Assembly: GCF_003019815.1 (NCBI RefSeq)
Contig: NZ_CP027774.1
Location: forward strand, 930,001-994,000
Reading direction: 5' to 3'
Source: Variovorax sp. PMC12
GTDB lineage: Bacteria; Pseudomonadota; Gammaproteobacteria; Burkholderiales; Burkholderiaceae_C
DNA length: 64,000 nt
A program made the translations under genes and the position numbers. A model generated the notes under the pieces. That model did no database searches. It was not told the DNA's origin and saw only the letters and a list, made by a program, of their open reading frames with translations. Each line of letters opens with the position of its first letter. The first letter of the stretch is position 1. Shown here in pieces: positions 26,018 to 33,136 of the stretch.

Positions 26018-26063
26018 AAACGCTGCGCCCTGCCCGCAGCCGCCACCACACATCGGAGACAAC

Positions 26064-27020
26064 ATGAAATTTCTCGTCCGGGGCGTGTTCGCCCTGTGCC
26101 TGTGCGCCGCCGCGCTCGCCCACGCCGCCTATCCCGAGCGCCCCATCACCCTCGTCGTGCCGTATGCGCCCGGCGGCTCGGCCGATGCGCTGGCCCGTGT
26201 GCTCGCGGTGCGCGTCGGCCAGAAGCTCGGCACCAGCGTGATCGTCGACAACCGGCCCGGCGCCAGCGGCACCATCGGCGCGGCCTTTGCCGCCAAGGCC
26301 ACGCCCGACGGCTACACCGTGCTGTACGACGCCACGCCGTACTCGATCAACCCGCACCTGTTCCCCCGCATGCCGTATGCGAGCAATGCGCTGCAGCCCC
26401 TGGCGCTCGTGGCACTGGCGCCGAACATCGTGATCGTGCGCGCGGAGTCGCCGCTCAAGAGCATCAAGGATCTCGTGGACAAGGCCAAGGCCGAGCCGGG
26501 CAAGATGAACTACGCATCGGGCGGCAGCGGCACCGTGCAGCGGCTGGCGGCGGAGCTGCTGCGCCAGCGGCTGGGCCTGGACATGGTCCACGTCGGCTAC
26601 AAGAGCGGCGGCCCCGCCATCGTCGACGTGATGGGCGGCCAGGTCGACTTCATGTTCAGCACCATCGCCGCCTCGTACCCGCTGGTGTCGTCGGGCAAGC
26701 TGCGCGCGCTGGCGGTGTCGTCGCCGCAGCGCTCGGCGCGCCTGCCGGAGGTGCCGACCCTGGGCGAGACGGTGGTCCCCGGCTACGAGGCGTATGAATG
26801 GAACGGCCTGCTGCTGCCCGCCGGCACGCCCGCCTCCATTGCAGACAAGCTCCACAAGACGGTCGTCGAAGTGCTGAAGGAAGACGATGTGAAGCGCCGC
26901 TTCGTGGACGTCGGCGTGCAACCGGTGGGCTCGACGCCGGCCGAGTTCGCCGACTTCCTGAAGAAGGAAGATGCGAAATGGGCGGACGTGATCCGCAAGG
27001 GCAACATCAAGCTCGACTGA
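26064..27020 (+). CDS. Bug/TctC-family solute-binding protein
   Basis: A 318-residue Bug receptor with a cleavable signal peptide (LAHAAYPERP, cleavage near residue 21). The blocks ITLVVPYAPGGSADALARVL, VDNRPGASGTIGAAF, VHVGYKSGGPAIVDVMGGQ and VPTLGETVVPGYEAYEW place it in the family. VHVGYKSGG replaces the usual HVPYKG, a change at the ligand-binding loop. GGAGACAAC precedes the ATG. It lies 46 nt after the third Bug gene and 7 nt before the second amidohydrolase, repeating the receptor-hydrolase order seen at 20434-22347. Confidence 0.92.
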   Translation: MKFLVRGVFALCLCAAALAHAAYPERPITLVVPYAPGGSADALARVLAVRVGQKLGTSVIVDNRPGASGTIGAAFAAKATPDGYTVLYDATPYSINPHLFPRMPYASNALQPLALVALAPNIVIVRAESPLKSIKDLVDKAKAEPGKMNYASGGSGTVQRLAAELLRQRLGLDMVHVGYKSGGPAIVDVMGGQVDFMFSTIAASYPLVSSGKLRALAVSSPQRSARLPEVPTLGETVVPGYEAYEWNGLLLPAGTPASIADKLHKTVVEVLKEDDVKRRFVDVGVQPVGSTPAEFADFLKKEDAKWADVIRKGNIKLD

Positions 27021-27027
27021 AAACGCC

Positions 27028-27915
27028 ATGAACAACGTGCCGGACTCTCGACCGGTTCCTCATTCCGTCGGCATCGACCGGCCCGCGCATGACTTGCCGC
27101 CGGATGCCTGCGACAGCCACATGCACATCTTCGATCCGCGGTTCGCGCCGTCGCCGCACTGGACGCGCCAGCCGCCGCACGCCGATGTGGCGGCCTATCG
27201 CCGGTTGCAGCAGCGGCTGGGGACCTCGCGCACGGTGGTGGTCAATCCCTCGACGTACGGCACGGACAACGCCTGCACGCTCGACGCACTCGCGCAACTG
27301 GGCGAGCGTGCACGCGGCGTGGCCGTCGTCGGCCATCAGGTGGCCGACAGCGAGCTCGATGCGCTCGCGGCGCAGCGCGTGTGCGGCCTGCGCGTGAACT
27401 TCGTCACTCCGCAGTCCTGGGGAACGACCACGCCGGAGATGCTGACCACGCTGGCCCGCAAGGTGGCCCGCCTGGGCTGGCACGTCCAGGTCTTCGTTCA
27501 GCCGGAGCAGCTGGTGGCGCTGGCCCCGGTGCTCGCCGCACTCCCGGTGCCGCTGGTCATCGACCACATGGCCCGCATCGATCCGGCGGAAGGCGTCAAG
27601 GGCGAGGCCTATGCGGTCGCGCGCCGGCTGCTGGACGGCGGCAACACATGGATGAAGCTGTCGGGCGTGTACATGCGATCGCGCGACGGGGCGCCCGCCT
27701 ACGGCGACGCATTCGAGCTCGGCCGCGCGCTGGTCACCGCCGCGCCGGAGCGCCTGGTGTGGGGCAGCGACTGGCCCCACACCACCGAGGCGCCGGACAC
27801 CGTCAACGATGCCGACCTGGCCGACGTTCTCGCGGCCTGGTGCGACAGTACCGCGGTGCGCGACCGCATCCTGGTGGACAACCCGGCGAAGCTCTACGGC
27901 TTTGCGGCCGCTTGA
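27028..27915 (+). CDS. LigI-like amidohydrolase, copy 2
   Basis: A 295-residue amidohydrolase-2 family enzyme resembling the protein at 21427. Shared blocks are CDSHMHIFD for CDCHVHLYD, NPSTYGTDNACTLDALAQLG, PVPLVIDHMARI and RLVWGSDWPHTTEAP. The HxH, the His in IDHM and the terminal Asp give an intact metal site. It probably hydrolyses a lactone or related ring. Divergence from copy 1 suggests a different substrate, not a recent duplication. It is followed 30 nt later by the SMP-30 lactonase gene, so two types of lactone hydrolase are encoded together. Confidence 0.87.
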   Translation: MNNVPDSRPVPHSVGIDRPAHDLPPDACDSHMHIFDPRFAPSPHWTRQPPHADVAAYRRLQQRLGTSRTVVVNPSTYGTDNACTLDALAQLGERARGVAVVGHQVADSELDALAAQRVCGLRVNFVTPQSWGTTTPEMLTTLARKVARLGWHVQVFVQPEQLVALAPVLAALPVPLVIDHMARIDPAEGVKGEAYAVARRLLDGGNTWMKLSGVYMRSRDGAPAYGDAFELGRALVTAAPERLVWGSDWPHTTEAPDTVNDADLADVLAAWCDSTAVRDRILVDNPAKLYGFAAA

Positions 27916-27945
27916 GCCGCAGCACCGCCTTCCCAGGAGACCGAT

Positions 27946-28887
27946 ATGTACTTTCTGCAAGCGCCCCAGGTGCTGGAACTGCAGACCTTCACGACCATGC
28001 CCGCGTCGCTGCGCCGGCCGCAGCGCAGTGTCTGGGCCGACGCCAACCGCGGCGGGCAGCCGACCGACTCGTTCCTTGAAGGGCCGGTGTTCGACGACGC
28101 CGGCAACCTCTACGTCTGCGACATTCCCTTCGGCCGGATCTTCCGGATCGACCCGGCCGGCGCATGGACGCAGGTGGCCGAGTACGACGGCGAACCCAAC
28201 GGCATGAAGTTCATCGACGCCCACACCCTGCTCGTCACCGACTACAAGAACGGCCTGATGCGCGTGGACGTGCAGACCGGGCAGATCACGCCGCACCTGC
28301 AGCGGCGCAACACCGAGAGCTTCAAGGGCGTGAACGACCTCGTGCTCGACGCCCAGGGCAACATCTACTTCACGGACCAGGGGCAAAGCGGGCTGCACGA
28401 TCCATCGGGCCGGCTCTACCGGCTGCGCCCGAACGGCCAGCTCGACCTGCTCCTGTCGAATGTGCCCAGCCCCAACGGCGTGGCCCTTTCGCCGGACGGC
28501 AAGGTGCTCTACCTGGCGGTGACGCGGGGCAACTGCGTCTGGCGCGTGCCGCTGCTGGCCGACGGGAGCGTGGCCAAGGTGAGCCAGTTCTTCACTTCGT
28601 ACGGGCCCAGCGGCCCCGACGGGCTCGCGGTCGACACGCAGGGCCGAGTGCTGGTTGCGAACCCCGGGCTGGGCTACGTCTGGGTGCTCAACACGCGCGC
28701 GGAACCCGTCATGGTGCTGCGCGGTCCTGCCGGTGCCTCGACCACCAACATCGCCTTCGGCGGTCCGAACCGGTCCACGCTGTTCGTGACCGACTCCACG
28801 CATGGGAATGTGCTGACGCATTCCCTCGACACCCCGGGCGTCGAGCTGCACCCTTCCCGCTTGAAGAAGAGGCAGTCTGTCGACTAG
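27946..28887 (+). CDS. SMP-30/gluconolactonase family lactonase
   Basis: A 313-residue six-bladed beta-propeller enzyme. The metal-binding Glu is in FLEGPVFDDAGNLYVCDI, the Asn in GVNDLVLDAQGNIYFTD and in SPNGVALSPDGKVLYLAV, and the Asp in GPDGLAVDTQGRVLVANPG. These are the positions used by gluconolactonases. There is no signal peptide, so it is cytoplasmic. CAGGAGACCGAT precedes the ATG. It is the last gene of the + strand run and probably opens a sugar or aldonolactone ring that feeds the dehydrogenase and aldolase steps. Confidence 0.88.
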   Translation: MYFLQAPQVLELQTFTTMPASLRRPQRSVWADANRGGQPTDSFLEGPVFDDAGNLYVCDIPFGRIFRIDPAGAWTQVAEYDGEPNGMKFIDAHTLLVTDYKNGLMRVDVQTGQITPHLQRRNTESFKGVNDLVLDAQGNIYFTDQGQSGLHDPSGRLYRLRPNGQLDLLLSNVPSPNGVALSPDGKVLYLAVTRGNCVWRVPLLADGSVAKVSQFFTSYGPSGPDGLAVDTQGRVLVANPGLGYVWVLNTRAEPVMVLRGPAGASTTNIAFGGPNRSTLFVTDSTHGNVLTHSLDTPGVELHPSRLKKRQSVD

Positions 28888-28899
28888 ATCAACGGGAGG

Positions 28900-30894
28900 T
28901 CATGCGTCGAAGCGCACGACGAGCTGCGTGCCCGTGTAGGTCGGCGTGACCTTGAAGCCCGGTGCGTTGATGGCCGAGAAGCGGCCGGTCAGGGTACCGC
29001 TGCTGATGACGGTGAGCGTGTCGCCCGCGCTGGGCGCAAAGCCTGGCTTGAAGCTCAGGTTCAGCGTTCCGTCGAGGGCGGCCACACCCGCCACGCTCAG
29101 GCGGCCCGCGCCGTTGCCGCCCAGGTTCAGCTGCAGCGTCGTGCCCGCCAGCTGCGTGTAGGCGCCCGCCATCGTGACCGTCGAAGCGGCGTTGCAGACG
29201 AGCGTGCCGCCACCGACGTAGACGTTGCCCTTGCCGAAAGCCGCAGCCGCGTCTGCCTGCAGCGAGCCTTCCATCAGCTGCGTGCCGCCCGTGTAGCTGT
29301 TGCTGCCACCGAGCGCGAGCGCGCCGCTGCCCTTCTTGGTGAGCTTGCCGGCGCCGGAGATGTTGTTGCGCCAGCTGTCCAGCGCATTGAAGCCGCCGCG
29401 GCTGGCGTCCATGGTCACGACCACGTCGCCGTTGAAGACGCCGTAGCCGTCGGCCGCGTCGAACAGGTTGAGGCGGCCCCAGCCTTCGGGGTCGTCCATC
29501 ACCGGGTAGCCGGAGGCCACGGCCGTGGTCTTGAGCACCACGCGGCGCTGCGTGGCATCGAGGTACGGCAGGCGCGTTTCGAGCAGCACTTCGGCGCCCT
29601 TGGGCACCACTGCGGGCTTGGTCGTATCTGCCACCGGCTTGAAGCCGAAGGTCAGGCGGCGCAGGTAGTCGGCCTTGCTCGCGGCATGGTCGGCAAAGCG
29701 GTCGGCCGCGGCGCCCTGCGAATGGGCGAAGCTGTTGAAGGCGGCGGCATCGCTGGCGCCCACCGCGGTCATCAGCACGCTCTGCGCCTGGGCATAGGTC
29801 GCGCTCTTGCGCGCGGCGTTGGCGCCGGTGGCCAGGCTCGCGGCCGCCACGGCCTGGCCGTGCAGTCGTCCGCCGACCACGTCCAGCGGCGAATGCATGC
29901 CGGCCAGGATGCGGTTCTCGCCGAGTTCGAGGCCGCGCGCCACCATTTCCTGGAAGCGCTGCGGCACGACGTAGGCGGAGGCGATGGCATCGCGCACCGC
30001 CTCGGCCGTGTGGCCGCTCACGAAGCCGCCGTCGGTGGCGGGCGTGCCGCTCTTGGCGGGTTCCAGCGCGGGCACCACCTTCACGCTGCTGCTCCAGCGC
30101 CAGGGACGTGCGTACTTGTAGAAGCGCTTGGCGGGCTCGGTGGAACCGTTCTCGCCGATGTTCTTGAGCAGGTCGACCACCGTGCCGAAGGCCGGGTTCG
30201 CGGCACCGCCCACGCCCACGTCGTTGCCGCCGTCGTTGTAGAGCACCGTGGTGGCGTCCGGTGCGATGCCGGTGATGGTGGTGACCTGCTGCGTGGCCGC
30301 GCGCCAGGCGCTGGTGAGCGGGCCCATGCCGTCGCTGATGCTGTAGCCCTTGCCGCGGCGGTCGTCCAGGTAGGCGGCCAGCTCCTGCGCGCTGGTGCGT
30401 GCGTTGGTGGCGTCGACGACGTACTGGATGTTGCTGTTCAGCACCCCGCTGTTGAGGATCTTGCCGTCGGAGGCGTCGCCCGGAATGCCGCTCCACGTCG
30501 ACTGAACGACCGCCGGAAAGCTTCCCTGCGCCGGCGCCGACACGCCCGCGTCGACCAGCAGCGTGCTGGGCTGCCAGAAGTCGAGGAAGCCGGCCACCAC
30601 GCGCACGCCGGCATTGGTTTCCTTGGTCGCGTAGCGCGCATCGCCACGCTGGTTGGTCGCGACGTTGTCGACGAAGGGCGGAATCGCGGCCGTGTCGGGC
30701 ACGGGCGCGGTGTCCGTGAAGCCCAGGTCCTTCGGAGGCCCGGCCACCACGACGGCGGTCGGATTCGTGGTGGCCGGCGTGCCCGAGATGGGAAACGAGA
30801 CACCGTCGTTGCTGCCGCCGCCGCAGGCCGAGAGGCACAGGGCCGCGACGAGGGTGATGGCGAAGGGGCGGGCGTAGGGAAAGAGATGCGGCAT
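28900..30894 (-). CDS. PAP2-family phosphatase lipoprotein with autotransporter-type beta-strand repeat
   Basis: A 664-residue exported protein. The lipobox LSAC (Cys24) ends a signal peptide, so a membrane-anchored lipoprotein is likely. Residues about 60-480 form a PAP2/acid phosphatase domain with KRFYKYARPW (K-x6-RP), GFVSGHTAEA and NRILAGMHSPLD. These are the three phosphatase signatures, with V for P and N for S substitutions. From about residue 525, ISGAGKLTKKGSGALALGG and SNSYTGGTQLMEGSLQA are an autotransporter-associated beta-strand repeat, followed by a beta-rich tail. No autotransporter barrel is present. The start at 30894 fits the signal peptide; an earlier in-frame start adds unlike sequence. 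Its substrate is probably an extracytoplasmic phosphate ester. Confidence 0.8.
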   Translation of the reverse strand: MPHLFPYARPFAITLVAALCLSACGGGSNDGVSFPISGTPATTNPTAVVVAGPPKDLGFTDTAPVPDTAAIPPFVDNVATNQRGDARYATKETNAGVRVVAGFLDFWQPSTLLVDAGVSAPAQGSFPAVVQSTWSGIPGDASDGKILNSGVLNSNIQYVVDATNARTSAQELAAYLDDRRGKGYSISDGMGPLTSAWRAATQQVTTITGIAPDATTVLYNDGGNDVGVGGAANPAFGTVVDLLKNIGENGSTEPAKRFYKYARPWRWSSSVKVVPALEPAKSGTPATDGGFVSGHTAEAVRDAIASAYVVPQRFQEMVARGLELGENRILAGMHSPLDVVGGRLHGQAVAAASLATGANAARKSATYAQAQSVLMTAVGASDAAAFNSFAHSQGAAADRFADHAASKADYLRRLTFGFKPVADTTKPAVVPKGAEVLLETRLPYLDATQRRVVLKTTAVASGYPVMDDPEGWGRLNLFDAADGYGVFNGDVVVTMDASRGGFNALDSWRNNISGAGKLTKKGSGALALGGSNSYTGGTQLMEGSLQADAAAAFGKGNVYVGGGTLVCNAASTVTMAGAYTQLAGTTLQLNLGGNGAGRLSVAGVAALDGTLNLSFKPGFAPSAGDTLTVISSGTLTGRFSAINAPGFKVTPTYTGTQLVVRFDA

Positions 30895-31144
30895 GAGGAA
30901 GTGGATGGAGGAAATGAAGGCGCGGGGCTCGGCATGTCGGCCCTCTGCGGCCACGCGCAATCTAGGGGGGCAAGAAGTCATTGCCGTGAACGGCAGGCCC
31001 ATATCGCACGGCTGTGATGAAGCTGCGACAGCCCCTCGATCCGGACGGCCGTCGGGTCAGGCGCCGGTCAGGGTCGCTTCCTGCCATCAATTGGCAGTTG
31101 AATTGAAACAAGCGCTTGCCAGGAGGCGTGCCTGCCTGCCGTCC

Positions 31145-31768
31145 TCACTCGGCAGGCCGGCCCTCCGCGGCGTATCCGCCAAGAAACACCTGCACGGCGC
31201 GCCGCGTCGCCTCGCGAAGCTCCTTGCGTGTCAGCGGTCCCTGGATGCCGATCAGGCTCGGCTTGACGGTCTCCGAATCCAGAAGGCTCATCAGGTGGTG
31301 TGCCGCCACGACAGGGTCGGCCGTTCGCAGCCGGCCCTTTTGCATCTGCTGGCCCAGGAAGTCCGCCATTGCGGTCACGCCCTTCCTGGGCCCGCCTTCA
31401 TAGAAGAGCCGGCCTATGTCGCTGCGGCCGGATTCGGCGATCACCGCCCTCTGCGCCTGGATGACCTCTTGCGAGCACACCACGGCCAGGATCTTCTCGC
31501 CGAACCGCTGCAGCACCTGGGCGAGGTCGTCCTCGCCCTCCTGCGCCAGCGCCGTGAAGATCGGATCGAAGTGCTTGCTTGCGGAGGCGTGGATCACCGC
31601 AACGAACAGTTCTTCCTTCGAGCTGAAGTAGCCGTACAGGGTCGCTCTGGAGCCCCCCACGCGGGCAGCGATCTCCACCATCGAGGCGCCCTCGAACCCC
31701 AGCTCCCTGAAAACTTCCGATGCCACCTGGACGATGGCGTCGCGCTTGGCTTCTGTCTTGACCCGCAT
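31145..31768 (-). CDS. TetR-family regulator of the adjacent RND pump
   Basis: A 207-residue TetR/AcrR-type repressor. The HTH region (about residues 5-55) reads AIVQVASEVFRELGFEGASM and VGGSRATLYGYFSSKEELF. The helical C-terminal domain is of the kind seen in AcrR-like efflux regulators. The ATG at 31768 is used because AAGGAGG lies 8 nt upstream; an ATG at 31795 lies ahead of that site. It diverges from the RND adaptor gene, with overlapping face-to-face promoters between them, so it should repress both itself and the pump until a toxic ligand binds. Confidence 0.9.
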   Translation of the reverse strand: MRVKTEAKRDAIVQVASEVFRELGFEGASMVEIAARVGGSRATLYGYFSSKEELFVAVIHASASKHFDPIFTALAQEGEDDLAQVLQRFGEKILAVVCSQEVIQAQRAVIAESGRSDIGRLFYEGGPRKGVTAMADFLGQQMQKGRLRTADPVVAAHHLMSLLDSETVKPSLIGIQGPLTRKELREATRRAVQVFLGGYAAEGRPAE

Positions 31769-31803
31769 ACCGTGTGCCTCCTTATTTTTGTACACGTCTG
31801 ACT

Positions 31804-31831
31804 ATTTTAATTGACACCCTCCTGAAGTCAA
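31804..31831 (-). promoter_or_regulatory. Sigma70-type promoter for tetR
   Basis: On the - strand, TTGACT (31831-31826) and TAAAAT (31809-31804) are separated by 16 bp. That is 5 of 6 matches to each consensus hexamer. It overlaps the opposite promoter of the RND operon. Confidence 0.5.
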
Positions 31832-31854
31832 AATACATTTCAGTACAGCACTGT
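31811..31854 (+). promoter_or_regulatory. Sigma70-type promoter and short palindrome before the RND operon
   Basis: TTGACA (31811-31816) and TACATT (31834-31839) are 17 bp apart, a perfect -35 and a fair -10. The palindrome ACAGCACTGT (31845-31854) follows near the expected transcription start and is a candidate TetR contact site. Confidence 0.5.
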
Positions 31855-31912
31855 CTATTTATGAGTCGGCGAGACAAAGCAACGTCCCGTCGTTTTTCCC
31901 AGGAGAATCGCG

Positions 31913-33121
31913 ATGCGCCCCCCTCTGACCTACGGCCTGACATTCCTCACGGCCGTCATGTCCACCTGCATGCTCGTGGCCTGCGGCAAGCCGCCGGGCG
32001 GCCCGCCTCCGGCGGCCGACACCCCTGAAGTCGGCGTGGTCACGGTGCAGCCGCAGCGCGTGGCCATCACGACCGAGCTGCCAGGGCGCACCGTGCCCTT
32101 TCTCATCGCCGACGTGCGCCCGCAGGTCGGCGGCATCGTCAAGACCCGCCAGTTCCGCGAGGGCAGCGACGTGAAGGCCGGCGAGGCGCTCTACCAGATC
32201 GATCCCGCCACCTACAAGGCGACCTACGACAGCAATCTCGCCGCGCTCGCCAAGGCGCAGGCCAGCCTGGTGACCACGCGGCTCAAGGCCGAGCGCTACA
32301 AGGAGCTGGTGGCCATCAAGGCCGTGAGCCAGCAGGACTACGACGACGCCGCCGCTTCGCTGCAGCAAGGCGAGGCCGACGTCGCCTCGGCCAAGGCCAA
32401 TGTCGAAACGAGCCGCATCAACCTCGCCTACGCACGCATCGACGCGCCGATCTCGGGGCGCATCGGCAAGTCGTCGGTCACGCCGGGCGCATTGGTCACG
32501 GCCAGCCAATCGACCGCGCTGGCCACCATCCAGCAGCTCGACCCGATCTACGTCGACGTGACCCAGCCCAGCGCCGCGATGCTTCAGCTCAAGCAGGCGA
32601 TGGCGCGCGGCGACCTGCAGAAGAGCGGCGCCAATGCCGCGAAAGTGCGGCTGCTGCTGGAAGACGGCAGCACCTACCCGCTCGAGGGCAAGCTCGAGTT
32701 CTCCGACGTCACCGTGGACCAGAACACAGGCGCGATCACGCTGCGCGCGGTGTTCCCCAACCCCGACGCGGATCTGCTGCCCGGCATGTACGTGCGCGCG
32801 GTGCTGCAGGAAGGCGTGAAGGATCAGGCGCTCATGGTGCCGCAGCAGGCGGTGTCGCGCGACGGTGCCGGCAAGCCCGTGGCCTATGTGGTGGACGCCC
32901 AGCACAAGCTGCAGCGGCGCGCACTCGAGACCGAGCGCGCCATCGGCGACCAGTGGCTGGTGCGCAGCGGCCTGAAGGCCGGCGACCAGCTGGTGGTGGA
33001 CGGCCAGCAGCGCGCGGCGCCGGGCGTCGAGGTGAAGACGGTGCAATGGAACCCCAAGTCCGTGCCAGGCACCGAGACCGCCAAGGCAGCTCCGTCCGAG
33101 CCTGCCGGCGCGGCCAACTGA
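31913..33121 (+). CDS. RND efflux periplasmic adaptor (AcrA/MexA type)
   Basis: A 402-residue membrane fusion protein linking inner-membrane pump and outer-membrane channel. The lipobox LVAC (Cys about 24) marks a lipoprotein. LPGRTVPFLIADVRPQVGG, the lipoyl half KTRQFREGSDVKAGEALYQI, a helical hairpin (about residues 95-170) and APISGRIGKSSVTPGALV are the expected order. CAGGAGAATCGCG precedes the ATG. It is the first gene of a three-gene operon with the pump and channel, controlled by the divergent TetR gene. Similar systems export antibiotics, solvents and biocides. Confidence 0.93.
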   Translation: MRPPLTYGLTFLTAVMSTCMLVACGKPPGGPPPAADTPEVGVVTVQPQRVAITTELPGRTVPFLIADVRPQVGGIVKTRQFREGSDVKAGEALYQIDPATYKATYDSNLAALAKAQASLVTTRLKAERYKELVAIKAVSQQDYDDAAASLQQGEADVASAKANVETSRINLAYARIDAPISGRIGKSSVTPGALVTASQSTALATIQQLDPIYVDVTQPSAAMLQLKQAMARGDLQKSGANAAKVRLLLEDGSTYPLEGKLEFSDVTVDQNTGAITLRAVFPNPDADLLPGMYVRAVLQEGVKDQALMVPQQAVSRDGAGKPVAYVVDAQHKLQRRALETERAIGDQWLVRSGLKAGDQLVVDGQQRAAPGVEVKTVQWNPKSVPGTETAKAAPSEPAGAAN

Positions 33122-33136
33122 TCGCGAAAGACCGTC

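Noticed and set aside
31081..31118. CTGCCA/TGGCAG repeat and CAAGCGCTTG palindrome downstream of tetR
   Set aside because: Short arms, no T tract and no gene start nearby. They could be chance in a 250-bp gap that otherwise holds only the upstream region of the PAP2 gene.
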